Shown here: positions 1 to 6,664 of the stretch, one piece after another | How the letters are laid out: each line of letters opens with the position of its first letter | Position numbering within the stretch: position 1 is the stretch's first letter | NCBI GenBank assembly: GCA_003523055.1 | Contig: DPHC01000002.1 | Span: forward strand, 244,567 to 268,765 | Direction of reading: 5' to 3' | From: Dehalococcoidia bacterium | GTDB lineage: Bacteria > Chloroflexota > Dehalococcoidia > Lucifugimonadales > UBA3495 | Length of the DNA: 24,199 nt | The notes under the pieces: generated by a model | Databases searched by the model: none | Told to the model about the DNA's origin: nothing | What the model saw: the letters and a program-made list of their open reading frames with translations, nothing else | Translations under genes and position numbers: made by a program

Positions 1-1
1 A

Positions 2-55
2 ACTATTATTGACGACCCAAACATTGGAGACTATTTTTTAGGATTAAAAGAGTGA
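2..55 (+). CDS. 3' end of an unidentified protein gene (partial)
   Basis: The first bases read as an open frame from base 2 to a TGA at 53-55, giving the tail TIIDDPNIGDYFLGLKE. It has the composition of a normal protein end (acidic turn, then an amphipathic end), and the next gene is on the other strand, so this is most likely the C-terminus of a + strand gene whose body lies to the left. Seventeen residues are too few to name a family. It could also be a chance open stretch. Confidence 0.4.
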   Translation, partial: TIIDDPNIGDYFLGLKE

Positions 56-93
56 TTTGAAAATATTATTACCACAGTCGGTTTAAGCACTAC

Positions 94-148
94 ATGGAGT
101 TGCAAATACATGAACATATTTTACATACTGTATTTTCATCGACTCCAT
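94..148. repeat. Nested inverted repeat between two converging genes, possible weak terminator
   Basis: Two 7-bp arms are nested. ATGGAGT at 94-100 pairs with ACTCCAT at 142-148, and AAATACA at 104-110 pairs with TGTATTT at 129-135. An internal loop (3 and 6 nt) separates them and the apical loop is 18 nt. It lies between the partial + gene ending at 55 and the minus-strand gene ending at 205, where a bidirectional terminator would be expected. The stem is AT-rich and has no clean T-run, so the terminator role is only a guess. Confidence 0.3.
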
Positions 149-204
149 TCAGCTTAATTCAATTTAGTTAACACTATATCACTTTAATTGACTGAGAAAG
201 AATC

Positions 205-1314
205 CTATAAAATACGATATTTATTTATAAAACTGTAATCAAAATCTAGGCCCAGGCCCGGGGTATTAGGAACTTCTATAATACCATTACTTATTTCTGG
301 CAAAATTTTATTCATTTGATGATATGCAGGGTCTCTAAATTCTTCAAAAACTTCCACAAATGTTCCATTAGGAATAGCAGACATCAAATGAACAGAAATA
401 TGAGGTTCTTCATGATGGCCCATTTTTATTCCCTTTATCTCAGCAGCTGACCTGATTTTTTGCCATTCTGTGATACCTCCGGCAATAGAAGCATCAACAT
501 TGATAACATCAACTGACTCATTTTCTATAAGCCTCCAACATCCCCATTTATTATTTTCACCTTGACCGGCACAAACAGGAGTTATGGTAGATTCTCGTAC
601 TTTTCTCATGTTTTCCACAGCATTATGCCAGCGCACTGGTTCTTCTAGCCATGCAAGTTCATACTGTTCGGTTTCACGTGCAAATTGAATTGCTTCCGTC
701 AAATACCATCCTTCATTAGCGTCACAAATAATCATGAAATCATCTCCCAGAGATTGTCTGATCCGTTTCACGCGGTTAATATCTTCTGCAACACTGGCAC
801 GTCCTACTTTTAATTTAACTCCTCCAAAGCCGTTGTCTTTTGACTCTAAAAGTTGCTCGATTTCTTCATCTCCGGCTCCTTCTTCATAATATCGAAAACG
901 CACTACTGGAGCAGATTTAGCAAAGCCGCCTATAAGGTTGTTCACAGAAGTGTTTAAAATCCTACCTTTTAAATCCCATAATGAAGTGTCCACTGCACCT
1001 ATTGCTCTCATTACTGGGCGTGGGCCATGGTCATGGGTGTAATTTGGGGCAAGGTTAAACATTTTTTCCCATAAGTATTCTGTTCTTAAAGGATCCTCTC
1101 CTATAAGAACGTCTCTCAACGGTCCAGTAACTAATTCATGTTGAAACTCAAATGTACTACGGTCATCTCCAGAGTAGCTCTGACTCACCACACCTTCATC
1201 GGTTTCTATGCTGGTTATGATAGTACATCTAAAACCTACGTCGTATAAGCTACCTGAAAATACTTTTTCTAACGGGATTTTAACTGTAGTCGCCTTAACA
1301 TCAGTAATTTTCAT
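205..1314 (-). CDS. Enolase-superfamily enzyme, mandelate racemase subgroup (dehydratase or racemase)
   Basis: A 369-residue protein with the normal length and two-domain layout of the MR/MLE family (capping domain about 1-125, barrel from about 135). The catalytic set of the mandelate racemase subgroup can be read: KLK at 167-169 (general base), metal ligands D198 (CDAN), E224 (LEEP) and probably E253 (GQGEN), then D274 and H301 (GHHEEP) as the Asp-His dyad, and E321. Spacings K169-D198 (29), D198-E224 (26), D274-H301 (27) and H301-E321 (20) match mandelate racemase. Such enzymes abstract the proton next to a carboxylate, leading to racemisation or loss of a beta-hydroxyl. The substrate is not identifiable from sequence. 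The ATG has a strong GGAGAAGG site. It is the last gene of the operon with the betaine-type permease, 41 bp downstream of it, so its substrate may be what that transporter imports (inference). Confidence 0.9.
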   Translation of the reverse strand: MKITDVKATTVKIPLEKVFSGSLYDVGFRCTIITSIETDEGVVSQSYSGDDRSTFEFQHELVTGPLRDVLIGEDPLRTEYLWEKMFNLAPNYTHDHGPRPVMRAIGAVDTSLWDLKGRILNTSVNNLIGGFAKSAPVVRFRYYEEGAGDEEIEQLLESKDNGFGGVKLKVGRASVAEDINRVKRIRQSLGDDFMIICDANEGWYLTEAIQFARETEQYELAWLEEPVRWHNAVENMRKVRESTITPVCAGQGENNKWGCWRLIENESVDVINVDASIAGGITEWQKIRSAAEIKGIKMGHHEEPHISVHLMSAIPNGTFVEVFEEFRDPAYHQMNKILPEISNGIIEVPNTPGLGLDFDYSFINKYRIL

Positions 1315-1355
1315 AATGGCCTTCTCCAGTAATTCATATGGTTACATTTATTATT

Positions 1356-2378
1356 TTATTCTCGGGTAGTCGCAAGTTCTTGGCTGGATTCAATATACCC
1401 TTGAGTTATTCTATCAATAATTATTGCCATCAAAACAATAGCCATACCAGCTATAAATGCTCCTCCTTGATCAAGTTGTCCCATAGATACTAAGACATCT
1501 TGCCCAAGGCCACCTGCCCCTACCATAGCAGCTATAGTAGACATTGCTAAAGCCATCATAATGGTTTGATTAATACCTGCCATTATAGTAGGAATAGCGA
1601 GAGGGATTTGAATTTTTGTTAACAACTGCATTCTGTTGCTTCCGAATGAGGTCCCTGCTTCTATGACCTGATAATCAACTTGACGAATTCCCAGATTAGT
1701 TAATCTGATGCATGGAGGTATAGAGTACAAAACGGTAGCAATCACAGCTGACACATTACCCAATCCGAAGAACATGATACCCGGTACAAGATAAACGAAA
1801 CTAGGCATGGTTTGCATACCATCAAGAATTGGTTTAAGGATTTTATCAGCAGTTTCGCTTCTAGAACCCAAGACACCTAATGGTAGCCCCATCATGATGG
1901 ATAGAGATACCGCAACTAACATTATTGCGACAGTAATCATAGCGCTATCCCATAAATCCATCACTCCAATATAAAACAAGGAGCATAGTGCGAGAAGAGC
2001 AATTTTCCTGCCTCCAATTTTCCATGCTATAGCCAGAAGTATAGCGCTAAATACTGGCCAGGGCATCCACTGTAAGAAGCCTTTTAACTTCCCAAGCCAA
2101 ACCTTAATCCAATAACTAGTAGTATCAAAAAACCAAGCACCGTTTATAACTAACCAGTCTAACCCATCATTCATTTTTGATTTAACTATCCATTCGAAAT
2201 CAAGAGGAAAATCCAAGAAAAACTGTACTTCAATGAATCTTAGGAGAAAACTTGCCAAAACTGCTAATGTAGCTATGCCAATTAAAATCACTACTTTGTT
2301 CTTGGTAACATATTGCAACTTTGATTTTTTCATAGGGGCATCAGTGTTATGTTTTCCAGGTGTATCGTTAATAGCCAT
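1356..2378 (-). CDS. proW: Glycine betaine/proline-type ABC transporter permease (ProW/OpuAB family)
   Basis: A 340-residue inner-membrane permease. A first hydrophobic helix lies near 29-49, then a loop region, then a cluster of membrane segments from about 107 to the C-terminus. The binding-protein-dependent transport motif that contacts the ATPase is clear: EAGTSFGSNR at 240-249 through the glycine-rich MVGAGGLG at 285-292. The region around 190-205 (MPSFVYLVPG) is characteristic of the ProW/OpuAB group. It starts with ATG after a GAGGAAG site. The ATPase gene ends 17 bp upstream, so the two are co-transcribed. The substrate class (betaine or a related quaternary amine) is inferred from the family. 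No binding domain is fused to it and none is encoded in this operon; the likely partner is the lipoprotein at 10806-11903. Confidence 0.93.
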   Translation of the reverse strand: MAINDTPGKHNTDAPMKKSKLQYVTKNKVVILIGIATLAVLASFLLRFIEVQFFLDFPLDFEWIVKSKMNDGLDWLVINGAWFFDTTSYWIKVWLGKLKGFLQWMPWPVFSAILLAIAWKIGGRKIALLALCSLFYIGVMDLWDSAMITVAIMLVAVSLSIMMGLPLGVLGSRSETADKILKPILDGMQTMPSFVYLVPGIMFFGLGNVSAVIATVLYSIPPCIRLTNLGIRQVDYQVIEAGTSFGSNRMQLLTKIQIPLAIPTIMAGINQTIMMALAMSTIAAMVGAGGLGQDVLVSMGQLDQGGAFIAGMAIVLMAIIIDRITQGYIESSQELATTRE

Positions 2379-2395
2379 ACTTCCTCTTCTAAAAA

Positions 2396-3625
2396 TTAAG
2401 AATTTTGTTGTTGCACCGCATTAACAGCAAACGCCTGGAGAATTGCGTCATGAGTAGCCAGTCCAGTTAGTACGTCATCATCATCGATAATGGGTATAGG
2501 ATAAGGGTTTTCCAAAGTCATGGAGACTACATCTTCGATAACTGTTGACTCATGGATCTGCTCAACTGTACTCAATTCCATATCATTTATATCAGCATTG
2601 TCTGGCATCTCGTCAATCGAGTCCTTGTCTACAAAACCCAATAATTTACTTTCATCGTCTATTATAAATGCAAAATCTTTACCTGAATCTTCCATAGATG
2701 AAATTATGTCAGCCACATTGCCATTTGTGTTAAATACTTGTTCTAATTCTGACGCTATAGACTGGATAGTCAAAACTCTGGTTTGGGATATGTCTCTAGT
2801 AAATTCTTTTATAAAGTCATCTGCAGGATTGGTTATTATTTCTTCCGGTGTACCCAGTTGAGTGATTTCACCGTCTCTCATAATTGCTATCCGATCTGCT
2901 ATGCTCACAGCCTCATCTAGGTCATGAGTAATAAAGACAATTGTTTTTTGTAACTCTTTCTGCAACTCAGCAAGCTCTTCTCTCATTTGTCGTCTGATCA
3001 ATGGATCTAATCCACTAAATGGTTCATCCATTAGTAGTATAGTAGGGTCAACAGTCAGGGCTCTGGCAAGTCCTACTCTTTGTTGCATGCCACCACTAAG
3101 TTCCGAGGTGCGGGCTTCTTCCCATCCATCTAGGCCTACTTTAACCAGCATGTCTTTAGCTATTATGTAACGTTCTTCTTTAGATATTCCTTTGATTTCC
3201 AATCCGTAAGCTGCATTATCCAAAACATTACGATGTGGTAGCAGACCGAAATGCTGAAATACCATAGCCATTTCATTTCTTCTAAATTCCATCAACTGGT
3301 TATTATCAAACAGCAATATATCAGTTTCATTAACTAAAATTTCACCACTTGAGGGTTCAATCAGTCGCAACAGGCATCGTACTAATGTGGATTTACCACT
3401 CCCTGAAAGCCCCATTACAACGAATGTTTCTCCAGGGTATACGTCAAATGATACATTGTTTAAAGCGACAACCGCACCATAATCTTGCAGTACTTGATTC
3501 TTGTTGATCTCTAAGTTGCCTAACGATGTTATTTCATCTTCGTTAGCGCCAAATATTTTTGTCAGCGACTTTACTGATATCAATGGGTTTTGGTTTAATT
3601 TTGAGTCTTCTGCAATATTAGTCAT
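2396..3625 (-). CDS. proV: Glycine betaine/proline-type ABC transporter ATPase with CBS domains (ProV/OpuAA family)
   Basis: A 409-residue cytoplasmic ATPase that powers the permease encoded next to it. Visible motifs: Walker A GLSGSGKST at 72-80, Q-loop Q124, signature LSGGMQQ at 176-182, Walker B ILLMDEP at 196-202, and switch His H234. The N-terminal extension with ALNNVSFDV fits the ProV group. After the ATPase core (about residue 265) a C-terminal region of about 140 residues looks like a pair of CBS domains, which in OpuA-type transporters sense ionic strength. ATG follows an AGGAGAAG site. It is the first gene of a three-gene operon (ATPase, permease, enolase-superfamily enzyme), with a near-consensus promoter about 110 bp upstream. 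Confidence 0.94.
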   Translation of the reverse strand: MTNIAEDSKLNQNPLISVKSLTKIFGANEDEITSLGNLEINKNQVLQDYGAVVALNNVSFDVYPGETFVVMGLSGSGKSTLVRCLLRLIEPSSGEILVNETDILLFDNNQLMEFRRNEMAMVFQHFGLLPHRNVLDNAAYGLEIKGISKEERYIIAKDMLVKVGLDGWEEARTSELSGGMQQRVGLARALTVDPTILLMDEPFSGLDPLIRRQMREELAELQKELQKTIVFITHDLDEAVSIADRIAIMRDGEITQLGTPEEIITNPADDFIKEFTRDISQTRVLTIQSIASELEQVFNTNGNVADIISSMEDSGKDFAFIIDDESKLLGFVDKDSIDEMPDNADINDMELSTVEQIHESTVIEDVVSMTLENPYPIPIIDDDDVLTGLATHDAILQAFAVNAVQQQNS

Positions 3626-3644
3626 ATACTTCTCCTATTCGTAA

Positions 3645-3678
3645 GTCTCCAAGTGATTTAAGCCACTCACGGAGAGAC
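3645..3678 (-). promoter_or_regulatory. Imperfect hairpin in the leader of the proV operon
   Basis: Between the predicted promoter and the proV start, GTCTCC and AGTG (3645-3655) can pair with CACT and GGAG-GAC (3665-3678) around an 8-nt loop, with small internal bulges. It would lie in the untranslated leader about 20 nt before the ribosome-binding site. It may affect mRNA stability or translation, but could be accidental. Confidence 0.3.
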
Positions 3679-3737
3679 GCTAAGAGTCGTAATAGAACGG
3701 ATCCCTAGTAATTTGTAGTCTGATAGCCATTGGCCTA

Positions 3738-3766
3738 AGGATACCGTTTCCATGTGAAAGTGTCAA
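3738..3766 (-). promoter_or_regulatory. Sigma-70-type promoter of the proV-proW-enolase operon
   Basis: On the minus strand a perfect -35 TTGACA (3761-3766) is followed by exactly 17 bp and then TATCCT (3738-3743), four of six matches to TATAAT. Transcription would begin near 3731, giving a leader of about 105 nt before the proV ATG. The remaining intergenic DNA from 3767 to 3917 shows no gene and no other clear signal. Confidence 0.55.
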
Positions 3767-3917
3767 ATACTGACTATCATTAAACTAAATATTATTTACG
3801 AATTACTTCATTAATTTCATAATAGCGACGTAATCTCGTCAGTTAATTGATCAATTACAAGGACTTTGTTTCTCTTTTTACGTTTTAAGTCATTGATCGG
3901 CAGTCTTTATGCATGGT

Positions 3918-4304
3918 TCAGTTTGATCTTATTTCATGGAATTCTATTTTTCCATTTTCTATCAGGTTTCGTATTTTACGTTGATTGTCCACCATTCGCG
4001 ATTTACCAGACTTAAATTCTATAAAAACTATTTTTTCATCTTCAAATTGGATTCCGTCAATAGGGCTACCCAAGAATCTGAAATTTCGAGAATTATAAGG
4101 ATAGCTCGAGGATAATGGAATCCATTGTTCGAAATCCAATCCTTTTTTAACGGATACACTTCTCAATTTAGAATCTGTATCTTTTACTAAAACACGGGTT
4201 TTTATCAGAATTTTAGCTGTAATTATCATTGCTATTGTAATACAAATACTATAGATAACTAGGATACTGGGAAGGAATGTACTGATAATATCAACTAGCC
4301 GCAT
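3918..4304 (-). CDS. Membrane-anchored PD-(D/E)XK protein, Holliday junction resolvase-related
   Basis: A 128-residue protein with one N-terminal membrane helix (about 8-30) and a compact C-terminal domain. That domain reads FLGSPIDGI, then IVFIEFKSGKS, then a QRKIRNLIENG helix: an Asp followed by Glu-x-Lys and a basic helix with Gln, the pattern of PD-(D/E)XK nucleases and in particular of the small 'endonuclease related to archaeal Holliday junction resolvase' group. The biological role of that group is not established. I place the start at the ATG at 4304, five bases after an AGAGGA site; a GTG just before it (4307) is too close to that site. It stands alone, divergent from the lipoprotein gene. 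Confidence 0.75.
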   Translation of the reverse strand: MRLVDIISTFLPSILVIYSICITIAMIITAKILIKTRVLVKDTDSKLRSVSVKKGLDFEQWIPLSSSYPYNSRNFRFLGSPIDGIQFEDEKIVFIEFKSGKSRMVDNQRKIRNLIENGKIEFHEIRSN

Positions 4305-4478
4305 CACGTTCCTCTGATTGTTTTAAATCAACATTTATTACCGGTTTACTATAACATTTAGAAGCCACTTCAAACACAGTCACAGAAGCTATTTCCACTT
4401 CTCTTACTCTCTTAAGAAGTCCATTGAAGCCAGTACAATAATAAAATTATGAATTCTACTGAACAATATCTTCAAAAA

Positions 4479-4484
4479 TATAAT
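4479..4484 (+). promoter_or_regulatory. Candidate -10 box giving a near-leaderless transcript
   Basis: A perfect TATAAT ends 11 bp before the lipoprotein ATG at 4496, and there is no Shine-Dalgarno-like sequence between them. If used, the transcript would begin within a few bases of the start codon. No convincing -35 is visible, and AT-rich DNA makes TATAAT common by chance. Confidence 0.35.
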
Positions 4485-4495
4485 TAATGTAAAAT

Positions 4496-5302
4496 ATGGA
4501 CATGAAAATATTGGCAGCGTCCTTATTATGTACAATTTTAATAATCGGGTGTTTAAATGTAGAAACACCTGAGCCTGTACCCGATCTTTTAGCAACTCTA
4601 GACGCACTAAACTCTCAAATAACAGTGTTAGAGGCGCAAAAAGCCACTGAAATACCCGAAAACTCAAACCTACTAACCACTAATGATATTCAACCAAACA
4701 TTGCAGCTACAGTATCAGCTCTAGTATCAAAAGAATTATCACTCATCCAAGACACAACTTCTTTGACTCCAGACCAAAGCGTAGAAAAGGCCTTACCACA
4801 GCTTATTCCAGCCGTAGCTTCAACAATACAAGCAACATACACTCCCGTTCCTACTTACAAATTAATTCCAACAATTCCCGCCTCTTCTGCAGTCAGTGGC
4901 CAAACGATGGGGGGGTGTGAAACTAGAAACGCTATCAATGAAACAAGTATTGTCCTTAGATCCTCTGTAGATTGCATTTCGCGTTACTACGGGGGCAGAG
5001 GTGTCTCAGTTGAAACAGGATTAACATTGAAGTGGGATGTAAAAACCATCTCTGATTATGAAGGAACCAACTACCATGCTATTGGCATAATTTCCAATGA
5101 CACCACTAAAACCTATTCAGGTTCAATCAAATTGAACACTACAAATACTGTTGGCAGTCTAAACCCGATCACTGAAACATTTAATTTCTATGGCTTAACT
5201 CCTGGAAACAAAGACATTTTTCAAATACGTCTTAAGTCTACTACGTACGGAGAAGTCAAAAATGTTATTTTGTCCAAATTTGAAACCTCTGAAAAGAATT
5301 GA
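4496..5302 (+). CDS. Hypothetical secreted lipoprotein
   Basis: A 268-residue protein of unknown function. The N-terminus is a lipoprotein signal: Lys4, a hydrophobic stretch, and a lipobox IIGC with C19 as the lipid-attachment residue. Residues 30-55 could form a short coiled coil (LLATLDALNSQITVLEAQ), followed by a Thr/Pro/Ser-rich spacer to about 135. The C-terminal part (about 138-262) is beta-rich, with two cysteines in GGCET and VDCIS that may form a disulfide, and has the look of the small extracellular FxLYD-like beta-sandwich domains (tentative). ATG at 4496 or the in-frame ATG at 4502 could start it; neither has a ribosome-binding site. It stands alone, facing away from the nuclease-like gene. 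Confidence 0.75.
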   Translation: MDMKILAASLLCTILIIGCLNVETPEPVPDLLATLDALNSQITVLEAQKATEIPENSNLLTTNDIQPNIAATVSALVSKELSLIQDTTSLTPDQSVEKALPQLIPAVASTIQATYTPVPTYKLIPTIPASSAVSGQTMGGCETRNAINETSIVLRSSVDCISRYYGGRGVSVETGLTLKWDVKTISDYEGTNYHAIGIISNDTTKTYSGSIKLNTTNTVGSLNPITETFNFYGLTPGNKDIFQIRLKSTTYGEVKNVILSKFETSEKN

Positions 5303-5388
5303 ATGCTCTTAATTTTTGACATTAATACTCTGATGGATCTCGGGATAAAAACGGTATACATGGAGAGCGCTTTGATAAATATGCAAAG

Positions 5389-5410
5389 GTTCGCTTGCAG
5401 TTCGTTTGCA
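5389..5410. repeat. Tandem 11-bp repeat
   Basis: GTTCGCTTGCA at 5389-5399 is followed directly by GTTCGTTTGCA at 5400-5410, with one mismatch. It lies in the non-coding stretch between the lipoprotein gene and the tRNA, next to the possible recombinase remnant. No function can be assigned. Confidence 0.6.
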
Positions 5411-5460
5411 GATTGTGCCAAATCAAAAGAATTTATTACCTGAGGACTCGAAATAGATGG

Positions 5461-5551
5461 ATACAGTTAACGTATGTTGGAGGAAGGTGCTGACATACAT
5501 GCGGTGATTAACACTGACATCAGAGTGGCTAAACCGCAATTTTTTATTTAA
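5461..5551 (+). pseudogene. Possible decayed C-terminus of a tyrosine recombinase (integrase remnant)
   Basis: The frame from 5474 to the stop at 5549-5551 reads MLEEGADIHAV followed by TDIRVA. These resemble consecutive conserved pieces of phage-type integrases: the helix after the catalytic H-x-x-R-H-T (R-M-L-E-x-G-A-D-I-x-x-V) and the later G-H-x-x-I-x-V/T box, with the intervening LLGH residues missing. Just upstream, in another frame, D-T-V-N (5460-5471) could be what is left of R-H-T-V-A-T. No full-length gene exists here, and the supposed gene would be frameshifted and internally deleted. It lies about 30 bp from a tRNA gene, the usual integrase target. The match is short and was read by eye, so chance is a real alternative. 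Confidence 0.32.
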
Positions 5552-5578
5552 CAATAAATTCCATTAACTATTAAATAA

Positions 5579-5653
5579 TGGCTCCGCAGGTAGGATTCGA
5601 ACCTACGACCGATCGGTTAACAGCCGATTGCTCTACCACTGAGCTACTGCGGA
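5579..5653 (-). tRNA. tRNA-Asn (anticodon GUU), 3' CCA encoded
   Basis: The minus strand folds as a standard tRNA cloverleaf. The 7-bp acceptor stem TCCGCAG (5647-5653) pairs with CTGCGGA (5583-5589). It has a D-arm containing AGCTCAGTGGTAGAGC, an anticodon loop CTGTTAA with GTT at positions 34-36, and a T-arm with GGTTCGAATCC. The discriminator base is G, followed by CCA (5579-5581) in the DNA. GUU reads Asn AAC/AAU codons. It is a single gene with no tRNA neighbours. Confidence 0.96.
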
Positions 5654-5681
5654 ATAAAATTAGCAGATGCGAATTGTAGCA

Positions 5682-5702
5682 CTTAAACATGTGTGTCTCA
5701 AC
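5682..5702. promoter_or_regulatory. Weak HAIR-like inverted repeat (possible HspR operator)
   Basis: CTTAAAC, a 7-bp spacer and TCTCAAC resemble the actinobacterial HspR operator CTTGAGT-N7-ACTCAAG in spacing and at 9 of 14 positions. It is about 60 bp upstream of the -35 box of the dnaJ-hspR operon. This is listed because hspR is in the operon and is expected to be autoregulated; the match alone is not convincing. Confidence 0.2.
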
Positions 5703-5763
5703 CATAATGTTTCCAGTAAGTAATTTATATTATGACATATTTGATTGGTTATTTGCATAATAG

Positions 5764-5793
5764 TTGACAATAGTTTATTAAGTTTCCTATAAT
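5764..5793 (+). promoter_or_regulatory. Consensus sigma-70 promoter of the dnaJ-hspR-clpC operon
   Basis: TTGACA at 5764-5769, an 18-bp spacer, and TATAAT at 5788-5793: both hexamers are perfect matches. The start of transcription would be near 5800, about 40 bp before the dnaJ ATG. A full-consensus vegetative promoter suits a heat-shock operon controlled by a repressor (HspR) rather than by an alternative sigma factor. No CIRCE element is visible in the 5654-5841 interval. Confidence 0.75.
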
Positions 5794-5841
5794 CACATAA
5801 TCAGGATATTAAACAATTTAATTTAAATAAAGAGTAACGTA

Positions 5842-6663
5842 ATGCCCAAAGATTATTATGCAAGTTTAGGATTGACCAGAACTGCTTCCTCCCAAGAAAT
5901 CACTTCGGCTTTTAGAAAGCTTGCGAGGCGATACCATCCCGATGTGAATCCGGGTAATGATGAAGCTGAAGAAAAATTCAAAGAAATCAATGAAGCCCAT
6001 TCTGTATTGTCGGATGAGGTAAAAAAGCAACAATATGATAGGTTCGGACATTCCAGGGCAACGAACAGCACATCGGACTTTTTCGGTAGCAGTCAATTTC
6101 AAAACACAGGTTTTTTTGATTCAATGTTCGGAGGTAATAGAGCTCCTAGACCACCCGAACCATCTCTAAAAAAAGAATTAGAAGTAGAAGTAACCCTAGA
6201 GGAGGTGTTATTTGGAGCAAAAAGAGTAGTGAACATTGATGGGAAGCGTCTGCAAATTTCGATTCCGAAAGGAGTCGAAGCTGGATCCAAGGTCCACATA
6301 AAACTAAACACTAAAACCATTAAAGATCTGTACTTAAACATTATTGTCAAAGAACATTTGGAATTCAGTCGTAAAAAAAACAATTTATACAAAAACATAG
6401 ATCTACTTGTGACTGATGCTGCCTTAGGAGTTTCCGTAACTGTTACTGATTTAGAAGGAGAATCTCTTCTAATAACAATTCCTCCGGAAACACAAAATAA
6501 CACCGAAATAAAAGTGCCACATAAGGGGTTTCCTAGTCTTACTGATAAAGAAAGTGTTGGAGATTTTTTTGGTGTTGTGCGGATAGTCCTGCCCGAGAAA
6601 TTGAGCTCAGCTGAAAAAAAATTGTTCCAACAACTAAAAAAATTGCGAGAAAAAGGAGAATAA
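5842..6663 (+). CDS. dnaJ: DnaJ-class co-chaperone without zinc finger (CbpA-like)
   Basis: A 273-residue Hsp40. An N-terminal J domain (about 4-68) carries the HPD motif at 32-34 that stimulates DnaK ATPase. A short Gly/Phe-rich linker (FGSSQF, FFDSMFGG) follows, and from about residue 105 two DnaJ C-terminal substrate-binding beta domains (EVEVTLEEVLFGAKR, ISIPKGVEAGSKV). The CxxCxGxG zinc-finger repeats of type I DnaJ are absent, so it is a type II co-chaperone like CbpA. No dnaK or grpE is in the window, so the partner must be encoded elsewhere. The ATG is preceded by a moderate AAAGAG site. It is the first gene of the operon; hspR begins 1 bp after its stop. Confidence 0.93.
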   Translation: MPKDYYASLGLTRTASSQEITSAFRKLARRYHPDVNPGNDEAEEKFKEINEAHSVLSDEVKKQQYDRFGHSRATNSTSDFFGSSQFQNTGFFDSMFGGNRAPRPPEPSLKKELEVEVTLEEVLFGAKRVVNIDGKRLQISIPKGVEAGSKVHIKLNTKTIKDLYLNIIVKEHLEFSRKKNNLYKNIDLLVTDAALGVSVTVTDLEGESLLITIPPETQNNTEIKVPHKGFPSLTDKESVGDFFGVVRIVLPEKLSSAEKKLFQQLKKLREKGE

Positions 6664-6664
6664 C

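Noticed and set aside
4404..4667. Open frame on the minus strand between the nuclease-like and lipoprotein genes
   Set aside because: It overlaps the start of the lipoprotein gene, has no ribosome-binding site, and its peptide resembles no protein family; the lipoprotein frame with signal peptide and lipobox is far better.
5221..5421. Minus-strand open frame over the end of the lipoprotein gene
   Set aside because: Mostly antisense to a real gene and extends into the repeat region; no family features.
5474..5551. A 25-codon open frame as a functional small protein
   Set aside because: No upstream ribosome-binding site at proper spacing; its residues fit a decayed recombinase tail better than a new peptide.
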